A DNA stretch of 11,278 bases from DATIHF01 sp035480955 (GTDB lineage Bacteria; Patescibacteriota; Microgenomatia; Woykebacterales; RBG-16-39-9b): NCBI GenBank assembly GCA_035480955.1, contig DATIHF010000032.1, forward strand, positions 1 through 11,278, written 5' to 3'. The notes under the pieces are model-generated. The model did not search any database. It had not been told where the DNA came from and worked only from the letters and a program-made list of their open reading frames with translations. Shown piece after piece: positions 6,172 to 11,278 of the stretch. A program made the translations under genes and the position numbers. Each line of letters opens with the position of its first letter. Positions within the stretch are counted from its first letter, which is position 1.

Positions 6172-6196
6172 TTTTAGTCCTCTAAAAATATCGAGC
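6172..6196 (-). repeat. Leader repeat, copy 1, directly before rpsH
   Basis: The 25 bases directly before the rpsH ATG read GCTCGATATTTTTAGAGGAC then TAAAA on the coding strand. They closely match the bases before rplF (5729-5751): two substitutions and one single-base length change inside the block, plus one more A next to the ATG. The block contains the GAGG ribosome binding site. Part of it (TCGATATT, 6187-6194) is also the inverted complement of AATATCGA at 6232-6239, so the leader could fold. Its function is unknown. Confidence 0.6.
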
Positions 6197-6242
6197 GCAA
6201 TAAATATTTCTAAATTTTAAATTACATTCGATCGATATTATA
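6187..6242 (-). other. AT-rich rpsN-rpsH gap with inverted repeat and TATAAT
   Basis: The longest intergenic stretch (6172-6251) holds a perfect 8-base inverted repeat, AATATCGA (6232-6239) and TCGATATT (6187-6194), with a 37-base loop, and a TATAAT hexamer at 6237-6242. No good -35 lies 16-18 bases upstream of the TATAAT, so promoter activity is doubtful. There is no U-run after a GC-rich stem, so it is not a typical terminator. It could be a leader structure for rpsH or an mRNA processing site. Confidence 0.3.
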
Positions 6243-6251
6243 CTCATTTTC

Positions 6252-6437
6252 TTACCAACTAGCCTTAACAACCCCAGGTAGCTCTCCTTTGTGAGCTAGC
6301 TGTCGGAAACAAATTCGGCAAACACCAAATTTGCGAATATAGGCTCTTGAACGACCACAAATACTGCAGCGGTTTTTCGCTCTTACTTTAAACTTTGGTT
6401 CTTTTTTAGCTTTCACAATCATTGCTAATCTAGCCAT
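6252..6437 (-). CDS. rpsN: 30S ribosomal protein S14, zinc-binding type Z (uS14)
   Basis: This is the short, 61-residue zinc form of S14, which binds the head of 16S rRNA next to S3 and S10. Four cysteines are placed as C24-x2-C27 and C40-x2-C43, matching the type Z family, and the sequence around them (NRCSICGRSRAYIRKFGVCR, then CFRQLAHKGELPGV) is canonical through the terminal KASW. The N-terminus MARLAMIVKAKKEPKFKVR is the usual basic arm. The start overlaps the rplE stop by one base, with an AAAGG site 10 bases upstream. An 80-base gap follows before rpsH, the longest gene-free stretch in the window. Confidence 0.98.
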   Translation of the reverse strand: MARLAMIVKAKKEPKFKVRAKNRCSICGRSRAYIRKFGVCRICFRQLAHKGELPGVVKASW

Positions 6438-6982
6438 TAATTTTCAACCTTTCTGAAAGGGATGCCGATTCCTGTAAGGAGGGCTTTCCCAACTTGATCA
6501 TCTTTGGCGCTCGTTGTAATCGTCACCTCAAGTCCGAAAGATTTTTCTCCTTTTTGATAATCAATTTCCGGGAAAACATTAACTTCTTTAAATCCAAGTG
6601 AGTAATTGCCTCGACCGTCAAAAGAGGTTTCGCTCACTCCACGGAAGTCTCTGACACGAGGCAGCACTACGGCAGTTAATTTATCCAAAAAGTAGTACAT
6701 TTTCTTGCCTCTTAAAGTTACCTGGGCTCCGATTGGCTGTCCTTGACGAATTTTAAAAGAGGCAATCGCTTTTTTTGCTTTTCGCTCGGCGGGCTTTTGT
6801 CCGCTGATTTTGTTTAAGTTGTTAACTATCTGTTCTCTCATTTTCTCGTCAGCGGAAACTGCTCCAAAACCCACGTTGAGAACAACCTTCTCGACTTTTG
6901 GAATCGCCAAGTCGTTTTTAAGGCTAAAATCTTGTTTTAAACTCTTTTTAACTTGTGAATCGTACTTCTCTTTAACTACCAT
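6437..6982 (-). CDS. rplE: 50S ribosomal protein L5 (uL5)
   Basis: L5 binds 5S rRNA in the central protuberance and contacts the P-site tRNA and S13. The 181 residues match the roughly 179-residue family. Landmarks are VEKVVLNVGFG at about 30-40, ISGQKPAERKAKKAIASFKIRQG (landmarks GQKP, KAIASF, IRQG), PIGAQVTLRGKKMYYFLDKL at about 76-95, RDFRGVS, and the C-terminal LGFKEVNVFPEIDY and GIPF. The rpsN ATG overlaps its stop (TAATG). It follows rplX by two bases with an AGG-containing site upstream. The context rplN-rplX-rplE-rpsN is the standard spc order. Confidence 0.98.
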   Translation of the reverse strand: MVVKEKYDSQVKKSLKQDFSLKNDLAIPKVEKVVLNVGFGAVSADEKMREQIVNNLNKISGQKPAERKAKKAIASFKIRQGQPIGAQVTLRGKKMYYFLDKLTAVVLPRVRDFRGVSETSFDGRGNYSLGFKEVNVFPEIDYQKGEKSFGLEVTITTSAKDDQVGKALLTGIGIPFRKVEN

Positions 6983-6984
6983 AA

Positions 6985-7296
6985 TTAATCAATTACCTGC
7001 TCGCATTTTTTACAAACTCTTTTTTTCTCATTGTTTTTGATTACCAGCGCTACTCTAGTCGGCAGTTTGCACTTTGGGCAAACTAGGGCAACGTTACCAA
7101 GTCCGATTGGTTTGACGATATCGATAATTCCGGTTTGCTTGGCTCCGCTAGTTCCTTTTGCGTTACGCTTGTACATGTTTACTCCAGCCACAACCAACTT
7201 TGACTCTCGCGGAAACACTCGATCAACTTTGCCTTTTTTACCTTTGTCTTTTCCAGCGGTGACCACTACCTCATCCCCAACATGAAACTTAAGCAT
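6985..7296 (-). CDS. rplX: 50S ribosomal protein L24 (uL24), zinc-ribbon form
   Basis: L24 is an assembly initiator that binds the 5' end of 23S rRNA. The N-terminal KOW motif is clear (FHVGDEVVVTAGKDKGKKGK, residues 4-23), followed by VNMYKRNAK. The C-terminal third carries two cysteine pairs, CPKC at 73-76 and CKKC at 95-98, the zinc-ribbon arrangement seen in many bacterial L24 proteins but lost in E. coli. Length, 103 residues, is normal. It has one of the best ribosome binding sites in the window, GGAGGTG seven bases before the ATG, inside the end of rplN. One base separates it from rplN and two from rplE. Zinc binding is inferred from the four cysteines. Confidence 0.97.
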   Translation of the reverse strand: MLKFHVGDEVVVTAGKDKGKKGKVDRVFPRESKLVVAGVNMYKRNAKGTSGAKQTGIIDIVKPIGLGNVALVCPKCKLPTRVALVIKNNEKKRVCKKCEQVID

Positions 7297-7297
7297 T

Positions 7298-7666
7298 TTA
7301 GAGCACCTCCGGAGCTAGTGAGACAATTTTCATGAATCCTCTTTCTCTAATTTCCCGAGCAATTGGGCCAAAAATACGAGTTCCCTTTGGGTTGCCCGCG
7401 TTGTCGATGACGACTGCGGCGTTGTCGTCAAAACGAATATAAGAGCCATCGACTCGACGGTTTTCTTTTTTAGTTCGCACTAAAACTGCCTTGACGATCT
7501 CGGCATTTTTGACTGTTCCGTTTGGGTCGGCTTTTTTGACCACGCAAGTTACAATCTGGCCTAATTTTGCATAATTTTGTCTGCTTACTCCAGGTAACCC
7601 AATCATTTGTAAACTTTTTGCTCCAGAGTTGTCAGCCACTGACAACATTGTGCGATTCTGTATCAT
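7298..7666 (-). CDS. rplN: 50S ribosomal protein L14 (uL14)
   Basis: L14 sits at the subunit interface, forms bridges to 16S rRNA, and is the docking site for the silencing factor RsfS. The 122 residues are the standard length. The sequence is highly canonical: MIQNRTMLSVADNSGAK at the N-terminus, a VVKKADPNGTVK loop, VLVRTKKENRRVDGSYIRF at about 62-80, DNAAVVIDNAGNPKGTRIFG at about 81-100, and the closing REIRERGFMKIVSLAPEVL. The start codon shares a base with the rpsQ stop. An AAGG purine run lies about 10 bases upstream. The call is secure. Confidence 0.99.
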   Translation of the reverse strand: MIQNRTMLSVADNSGAKSLQMIGLPGVSRQNYAKLGQIVTCVVKKADPNGTVKNAEIVKAVLVRTKKENRRVDGSYIRFDDNAAVVIDNAGNPKGTRIFGPIAREIRERGFMKIVSLAPEVL

Positions 7667-7905
7667 TATTTCTTTACCTTTTCTTCTTTAGTCAAAACTT
7701 TCGTAACCTTAAATCTCTTGGTTTTTGAAATAGGTTTGGTCTCAACTATTTCTACTAGTTCACCAAGTTTAAATTCACCCTCGGCTGCTGCGGCAAAGCG
7801 CTTGGTTTTTTTCAACCTTTTTTTGTAAATCGGATGCACGATTAAGCGCTCGACTTCAACGATTACTGTTTGCGGAACTTTGTTACTGACCACTTTACCC
7901 TGCAT
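7666..7905 (-). CDS. rpsQ: 30S ribosomal protein S17 (uS17)
   Basis: S17 is an OB-fold primary binder of the 16S rRNA 5' and central domains. The 79 residues show the family core: GKVVSNKVPQTVIVEVERL at about 3-21, HPIYKKRLKKTKRF at 24-37, LGELVEIVETKPISKTKRF at 47-65. In many bacteria the KRF is followed by AHDE; here the sequence is AAAAEGE, so the usual histidine is missing. The N-terminus is about six residues shorter than in E. coli. The start overlaps the end of rpmC by 11 bases, and an AAGGAG lies 12 bases upstream. I saw no in-frame alternative start in the short region between them. The stop overlaps the rplN ATG (TAATG). Confidence 0.95.
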   Translation of the reverse strand: MQGKVVSNKVPQTVIVEVERLIVHPIYKKRLKKTKRFAAAAEGEFKLGELVEIVETKPISKTKRFKVTKVLTKEEKVKK

Positions 7906-8107
7906 TTTGTGCCAATTCTCCTTCGTGAATTCTCGTTTTTATAAAAGCAATCTCTTTTCTTTTCTGCTTTAAGGCTTTACCGTTTTTCAATTTTCGCAAT
8001 TTATTGTCAACTCGCAAATCTAGCAGTGCTCTTTCGGATTCAGTTAGCTTCTTTTTAAATTCTTCAATGTTATTAATATTTTTCAATTCTTTAAATTCTT
8101 TATTCAT
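7895..8107 (-). CDS. rpmC: 50S ribosomal protein L29 (uL29)
   Basis: L29 is a small two-helix protein next to L23 at the tunnel exit. This copy has 70 residues (usual 60-70) and is largely alpha-helical and basic. The recognisable core is ESERALLDLRVDNKLRKLKNGKAL-like sequence around residues 23-46 (the family L-x-x-L-R-x-x-x-x-x-x-L-x-N pattern), followed by KRKEIAFIKTRIHE, matching the R-x-I-A-R-I-x-T family motif. The ATG shares its A with the rplP stop and has a good AGGAGA seven bases upstream. The 3' end overlaps the rpsQ start by 11 bases. Sequence alone is only moderately conserved, but position between rplP and rpsQ makes the call firm. Confidence 0.93.
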   Translation of the reverse strand: MNKEFKELKNINNIEEFKKKLTESERALLDLRVDNKLRKLKNGKALKQKRKEIAFIKTRIHEGELAQNAG

Positions 8108-8520
8108 TAAATTTCTCCTCGGTTAACAATTCGCACTTCCATTGGGATTTTTCTTCCCGCCAGTCTCATTGCTTCCATTGCTACTTCTTTTTCAACTCCA
8201 CCCATTTCAAAAAGAATTGTCCCGGGTTTGACAACCGCAACGTAGTGATCAACGTTTCCTTTGCCGGAGCCCATTCGAGTTTCGGGCGGTTTTCTGGTCA
8301 CTGCTTTGTCTGGGAAGATTCTGATCCAGATTCGGCCACCTCTTTTGGTGTGATGAGTCATTGCTCTTCGTGCGGCTTCGATCTGGCGGGCGGTCACCCA
8401 ACCAGCTTCCATTGATTTTAGTCCAAAGTCGCCAAATTCGATATTTGCTCCACGAGTCGCAACACCTCCACGGGTGCCTCGGAAACTTCTTCGATATTTA
8501 ACTCTTTTTGGCTGCAGCAT
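8107..8520 (-). CDS. rplP: 50S ribosomal protein L16 (uL16)
   Basis: L16 assembles late in the 50S subunit, next to the A site and helix 38/89 of 23S rRNA. The 137-residue length is exact for the family. Diagnostic stretches are MLQPKRVKYRR at the start, GGRIWIRIFPDKAVTRKPPETRMGSGKGN (about 61-89, shown here in full only as landmarks GRIW, IFPDK, RMGSGKG), and the C-terminal RLAGRKIPMEVRIV. The stop and the rpmC start overlap as TAATG. An AAGGAG motif precedes the ATG by 13 bases, longer than optimal, and the gene follows rpsC by 5 bases. The identity is secure. Confidence 0.98.
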   Translation of the reverse strand: MLQPKRVKYRRSFRGTRGGVATRGANIEFGDFGLKSMEAGWVTARQIEAARRAMTHHTKRGGRIWIRIFPDKAVTRKPPETRMGSGKGNVDHYVAVVKPGTILFEMGGVEKEVAMEAMRLAGRKIPMEVRIVNRGEI

Positions 8521-8525
8521 ATTTC

Positions 8526-9167
8526 TTAACTAACTCCTTCGGTTTTTTCTGGTTTATAAATCCAAACTTTTACGCCAGTGACTCCAGCGGTCTGTGTTTT
8601 CGCCGGAATTGCGGCGTAGTCAATATCGGCTCGCAAGGTCTGTAGTGGTAGGGAACCAATTGTTCTTTTTTCTACTCGAGCAATTTCTGACCCTCCGATT
8701 CGTCCTGCACAAATAATCTTTACTCCTCGAGCTCCAGAACGCATGACTCGCTCGGCCGACTGAATCATCAACCTTTTCACCGGAAATCTTCTTTCGATCT
8801 GATCAGCAATGTTTTGGGCGACTAAGTGAGCGTTTAGATCCGGTCTTTTGATTTCTTCAACATTAATCGTTATTTTCTGATTGGTCAGTGCCTCGAGCTC
8901 CTTTTTCAGCTCCTCAATACCTGCTCCGCTTCGACCAATCACCATACCAGGTCGGGAAACCAAGACATTGACGACAACTTTATTGATCGAGCGTTCAATC
9001 ACAACCCGTGAGACACCCGCCCCCTTAAGCTTTTTCATGACAAACCCTCTCATTTTGATATCTTCAGCTAAAAGTTCTCGATAGCGAGTTTTACTAGCAA
9101 ACCATTTTGAATCCCAATCTTTATTGATCGATAATCTGAAAGCTCTTGGATTTACTTTTTGTCCCAT
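8526..9167 (-). CDS. rpsC: 30S ribosomal protein S3 (uS3)
   Basis: S3 lies at the mRNA entry channel on the solvent side of the 30S head and takes part in mRNA unwinding. The 213 residues are within the family range of about 210-235. The N-terminus MGQKVNPRAFRL is canonical. A KH domain spans about residues 40-105, with its GxxG loop as GRSG at 78-81 after the PGMVI strand. The C-terminal domain shows AGRIGGSEIARVE at 154-166 and PLQTLRADIDYA at 174-185. In that region EKRTIG replaces the more usual E-x-x-x-E/R-G sequence. A GGAGG lies 12 bases upstream of the ATG inside rplV, with an AAAGG at 6 bases. The ATG follows the rplV stop by one base. Confidence 0.98.
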   Translation of the reverse strand: MGQKVNPRAFRLSINKDWDSKWFASKTRYRELLAEDIKMRGFVMKKLKGAGVSRVVIERSINKVVVNVLVSRPGMVIGRSGAGIEELKKELEALTNQKITINVEEIKRPDLNAHLVAQNIADQIERRFPVKRLMIQSAERVMRSGARGVKIICAGRIGGSEIARVEKRTIGSLPLQTLRADIDYAAIPAKTQTAGVTGVKVWIYKPEKTEGVS

Positions 9168-9168
9168 G

Positions 9169-9507
9169 TTAGCCTTTATCCTCCAGAACTACTTTGACGT
9201 GTGTACTTTTTTTAATGATCGGGTGTGCCATTCCTCGGCTTCTTGGTCGAAAACGCTTCAGGTACTGACCTTCGTTCACGACAACTTCTTTAATGATTAA
9301 TTTTTTCTCGTCTAGTTTATTGTTGTTTGTTGCGTTGGCGATTGCTGATTTCAAAACTTTAGAAATTACACTCCCAGCTTTCTTTGGCTGAAACTTCAAA
9401 ACTTCGAGTGTAGAAGTCGCATTTTTTCCCGATAAGGTCTTAGCGACTAAACGCACTTTTCTGGTTGAAATTCTTAAGTTTTTTCCCTCAGCACTTACCA
9501 TAGTCAT
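9169..9507 (-). CDS. rplV: 50S ribosomal protein L22 (uL22)
   Basis: L22 contacts all domains of 23S rRNA, and its long beta hairpin lines the exit tunnel, where macrolide resistance mutations occur in other bacteria. The length, 112 residues, is normal. The core shows ISTRKVRLVAKTLSGK near residues 13-28 and the conserved C-terminal KRFRPRSRGMAHPIIKKS stretch at about 84-101, which forms the hairpin tip and the following strand. The start is the ATG two bases after the rpsS stop. A second in-frame ATG two codons later (MVSAEG) is an alternative. No Shine-Dalgarno is visible before either, so coupling to rpsS translation is likely. The identity is secure; the exact start is less so. Confidence 0.96.
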   Translation of the reverse strand: MTMVSAEGKNLRISTRKVRLVAKTLSGKNATSTLEVLKFQPKKAGSVISKVLKSAIANATNNNKLDEKKLIIKEVVVNEGQYLKRFRPRSRGMAHPIIKKSTHVKVVLEDKG

Positions 9508-9509
9508 AA

Positions 9510-9794
9510 TTAGGTTGGTGTTACAGTTCGGTCTGTCACCCTTCCGTGAGATCTGAAGTTACGGGTTGGGGCAAATTCCCCCAAACGGTGTCCAACCATT
9601 GCCTCAGTTACGAAAACGTTAATAAAATTCTTACCGTTGTGAATTGACATGTTTAGTCCCACCATCTCTGGAGTAATTTGGCTTCCTCGAGCCCAAGTTT
9701 TGATCGCGGTCCTTGAACCTTCATTTTTCGCTTTCAAAACTTTCTTTTGCAATTTTTGGTCCACAAACGGTCCTTTTTTTAGTGAACGACTCAT
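9510..9794 (-). CDS. rpsS: 30S ribosomal protein S19 (uS19)
   Basis: S19 binds the 16S rRNA 3' domain in the head of the small subunit, forms a pair with S13 and touches the A-site region. The 94-residue length is normal. Signatures are MSRSLKKGPFVD at the N-terminus, RGSQITPEMVG in the middle, and VGHRLGEFAPTRNFRSHG near residues 67-84. A 29-base gap separates it from rplB. That gap has an AT-rich inverted repeat (ATTTATA / TATAAAT) but no U-tract, so I do not call a terminator. Only a weak purine run precedes the ATG. rplV starts two bases after the stop. The call is secure. Confidence 0.98.
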   Translation of the reverse strand: MSRSLKKGPFVDQKLQKKVLKAKNEGSRTAIKTWARGSQITPEMVGLNMSIHNGKNFINVFVTEAMVGHRLGEFAPTRNFRSHGRVTDRTVTPT

Positions 9795-9823
9795 AAATTC
9801 TTATTTATACGTCTGCTTATAAA

Positions 9824-10645
9824 TTATTTTTTCCTCCGACTAACAATGTATTTATCACTTTGTTTCTTTTTTCTAGTTTTCCCAAAGGCGTGTTTACCCC
9901 AGGGAGTTTTTGGAGAGCTCATACCAATACCTGAGCGTCCTTCACCTCCACCGTGGGGGTGACTGCTTGGATTCATCGCTACTCCCCGAACAGTCGGTCG
10001 AATGCCCATTCTGCGTGATCGACCAGCTTTTCCGAGAGTAATGTTCTTTTGATCAATATTCCCTAAACTTCCGATAGTCGCCATACAATCAGCATTTACC
10101 TTGCGAATTTCGGTGGAGGGGAGTCGCAACTGCGCCCAACCACTCTCCTTTGCCATCAAAGTCACTGCCCCACCCGCTCCTCGGGCCAGTATCCCACCTC
10201 TTCCCGGAGTCATTTCGACATTGTGTACGACACTTCCAACCGGGATGTTTTTCAAAGGCATGGAATTGCCCATTTTGACTTCAACTTTCTGTCCCGAAAC
10301 TACTTCGTGTCCTACTTCCAAACCCAAAGGCGCGAGGATGTAGCGTTTATCCCCGTCGGAATAGTGAATCAAGGCGATGAGACTAGTGCGGTTTGGGTCA
10401 TACTCAATTGCCGCGACTCGACCAACAACATCAAACTTGTCTCTTTTGAAGTCGATTGAGCGGTAAAGTCTCTTGTGTCGACCTCCGATATGACGGACAC
10501 TGACGTGACCCGCTGAGTCTCTACCGCCAGTTTTCCCTAGAGAGGAAGACAACCTTTTTTCCGGCCTCTTTTTAGAAATATTTTCTTTTGTTGTGGTCAT
10601 AAACCTTCTTGAAGGAGTTGATCCACTGAGTTTTTTGATCGACAT
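9824..10645 (-). CDS. rplB: 50S ribosomal protein L2 (uL2)
   Basis: L2 is one of the largest and most conserved 50S proteins, needed for subunit joining and peptidyl-transferase centre assembly. The 273 residues match the family length. Visible motifs are SRRFMTT near residue 13, VRHIGGRHKRLYR at 50-62, an SH3-like/OB core, the PGRGG region at about 147, and HPHGGGEGR at 229-237. The histidine at 229 falls on the position of the functionally important His229 of E. coli L2. The two residues before it are SS, where many bacteria have VD (NPVDHPHGGG). The basic C-terminal tail (KTRKKK...SRRKK) is typical. A strong GGAGGA ribosome binding site lies 8 bases before the ATG, inside the end of rplW. 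Confidence 0.98.
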   Translation of the reverse strand: MSIKKLSGSTPSRRFMTTTKENISKKRPEKRLSSSLGKTGGRDSAGHVSVRHIGGRHKRLYRSIDFKRDKFDVVGRVAAIEYDPNRTSLIALIHYSDGDKRYILAPLGLEVGHEVVSGQKVEVKMGNSMPLKNIPVGSVVHNVEMTPGRGGILARGAGGAVTLMAKESGWAQLRLPSTEIRKVNADCMATIGSLGNIDQKNITLGKAGRSRRMGIRPTVRGVAMNPSSHPHGGGEGRSGIGMSSPKTPWGKHAFGKTRKKKQSDKYIVSRRKK

Positions 10646-10947
10646 TAGTTGTTTCCTCCGACTTCGAAGATATCTATTTTTTGTTCTTTGCCTATCTTAA
10701 CCGTTGCTTTTTTAAAGGAGCTTAGTTTGGTCTCTTCTCGATGGCGCATCACTCTTCGAGTACGGTTTTTGACAATTCTGGTTTTGACCTGCTTGACATC
10801 TACTTTAAAGAGCTCAGAAACTGCCTTAGCGATTTGATCTTTATTCGCAGTTTTGTAAACTTCAAAAGTATACTCTCCTTTTGATGCATCAAGGAGTGCT
10901 TTTTCCGTTATTACTGGTTTCAAAACTATCTTCGTTGCGTTTAACAT
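10645..10947 (-). CDS. rplW: 50S ribosomal protein L23 (uL23)
   Basis: L23 binds domain III of 23S rRNA beside the tunnel exit and is the docking point for trigger factor and SRP. The 100-residue length is normal. The family signature is clear: KPVITEKALLD near residues 10-20, a YTFEVYKTANKDQI stretch at about 26-39, then an AVSELFKVDVKQVKT helix and strand, and a basic loop (RTRRVMRHRE) followed by KKATVKIGK. The stop overlaps the rplB start in a TAATG junction, so the two are probably translationally coupled. There is no clear Shine-Dalgarno before its ATG, which sits one base after the rplD stop, so reinitiation is likely. The call is secure. Confidence 0.97.
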   Translation of the reverse strand: MLNATKIVLKPVITEKALLDASKGEYTFEVYKTANKDQIAKAVSELFKVDVKQVKTRIVKNRTRRVMRHREETKLSSFKKATVKIGKEQKIDIFEVGGNN

Positions 10948-10948
10948 T

Positions 10949-11278
10949 TTATTTTGCGCTCAATAAGTTAGTAAGACTTTCAACTGCTTCCTTGGTAAAC
11001 AAAACCTGCTTGGTATCGACAATTTTATAAGTGTTTAAATCTGATGCCCTGCTCAAATCTACTCCTGACAAATTTCGCAAAACTAGCTTTTCTTTATTTT
11101 CAATTTCTTTTGTGACAATTAAAGTTTTTCCCTTCAGATCTAGCGCTTTGATAAACTTCGCCCCTTCTTTTGTTTTAGCTTCTTTAAAATTCAAATCTCT
11201 CAAAACCAAAACTTCTTTTTCTTTATATTTATCAGAGAGAGCAGAAAGCAAGGCTTTGCGCTTCATTTTCTTGGGCAT
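10949..11278 (-). CDS. rplD: 50S ribosomal protein L4 (uL4), C-terminal part, cut by window edge
   Basis: This is the C-terminal half of L4, an early-assembling 23S rRNA-binding protein of the large subunit whose loop lines the exit tunnel. The visible 109 residues match the family's globular C-terminal region: a KKMKRKALLSALSD segment aligns with the KKM-R-AL-S-LS helix of E. coli L4, followed by a TLIVTKE strand, an LVLRNL/VDL segment (compare the ARNLHKVDV of E. coli) and a closing FTKEAVESL helix. Full L4 is about 200 residues, so the methionine at the window edge is almost certainly internal and the N-terminal half with the tunnel loop lies outside. The gene comes immediately before rplW, with one base between stop and start, as in S10 operons. 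Identity is secure; the true start is not visible. Confidence 0.93.
   Translation of the reverse strand: MPKKMKRKALLSALSDKYKEKEVLVLRDLNFKEAKTKEGAKFIKALDLKGKTLIVTKEIENKEKLVLRNLSGVDLSRASDLNTYKIVDTKQVLFTKEAVESLTNLLSAK

Noticed and set aside
9795..9823. Inverted repeat ATTTATA/TATAAAT in the rplB-rpsS gap as a terminator
   Set aside because: The stem is seven AT pairs with no U-run after it, and the operon clearly continues. It is probably chance in AT-rich spacer.
11276..11278. ATG at the window edge as the true start of rplD
   Set aside because: The family is about 200 residues and this methionine aligns with an internal KKM position of L4, so the gene is merely cut by the window.
1..11278. 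A hidden novel system (defence, mobile element, CRISPR, riboswitch)
   Set aside because: Every stretch over 80 bases is occupied by a recognised housekeeping gene, in conserved order. I saw no direct repeat arrays, transposase or integrase pieces, tRNA or composition break.

Overview
The window is one long, uninterrupted run of minus-strand genes: the core bacterial ribosomal-protein supercluster (S10 – spc – alpha operons). Read 5'->3' on the coding strand, from high to low coordinates, it runs: rplD (partial, cut by the window edge) - rplW - rplB - rpsS - rplV - rpsC - rplP - rpmC - rpsQ - rplN - rplX - rplE - rpsN - rpsH - rplF - rplR - rpsE - rplO - secY - adk - map - infA - rpmJ - rpsM - rpsK - rpsD (partial, cut by the other edge). 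I see 26 genes. Two are truncated only by the window ends, and one (rpmJ, 37 aa, TTG start) is short and easily missed. I see no tRNA, rRNA, mobile element, CRISPR array or phage gene, and no gene-free stretch longer than 80 bases.

The organism is a bacterium of moderate-to-low GC (about 40% by eye). Three traits together suggest a Candidate Phyla Radiation (Patescibacteria) lineage such as Microgenomates or Parcubacteria. There is no rpmD (L30) between rpsE and rplO, where the two genes overlap by 14 bases. The adenylate kinase is short (177 aa) with a minimal lid. The methionine aminopeptidase is divergent around its last metal-binding motifs. Loss of L30 is known across CPR but also occurs elsewhere (for example cyanobacteria), so this placement is an inference.

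The genes form one functional unit. The ribosomal proteins build the 50S subunit (L4, L23, L2, L22, L16, L29, L14, L24, L5, L6, L18, L15, L36) and the 30S subunit (S19, S3, S17, S14, S8, S5, S13, S11, S4). IF-1 starts translation, SecY forms the membrane channel that nascent proteins enter, MetAP removes the initiator methionine, and adenylate kinase balances adenine nucleotides. Packing is extreme. Most junctions are 1-5 bases or overlaps, and five are TAATG stop/start overlaps, which points to translational coupling. Only four junctions exceed 25 bases: rplB/rpsS, rpsN/rpsH, rpsH/rplF and map/infA. The map/infA gap, together with the end of map, carries a good sigma70-type promoter candidate. 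The rpsH and rplF gaps end in nearly the same roughly 25-base leader.

I found no previously undescribed system. The points worth a second look are modest: the missing rpmD, a 7-residue insertion in IF-1, the repeated leader before rpsH and rplF, the internal promoter before infA, and lineage-type divergence in Adk and MetAP.
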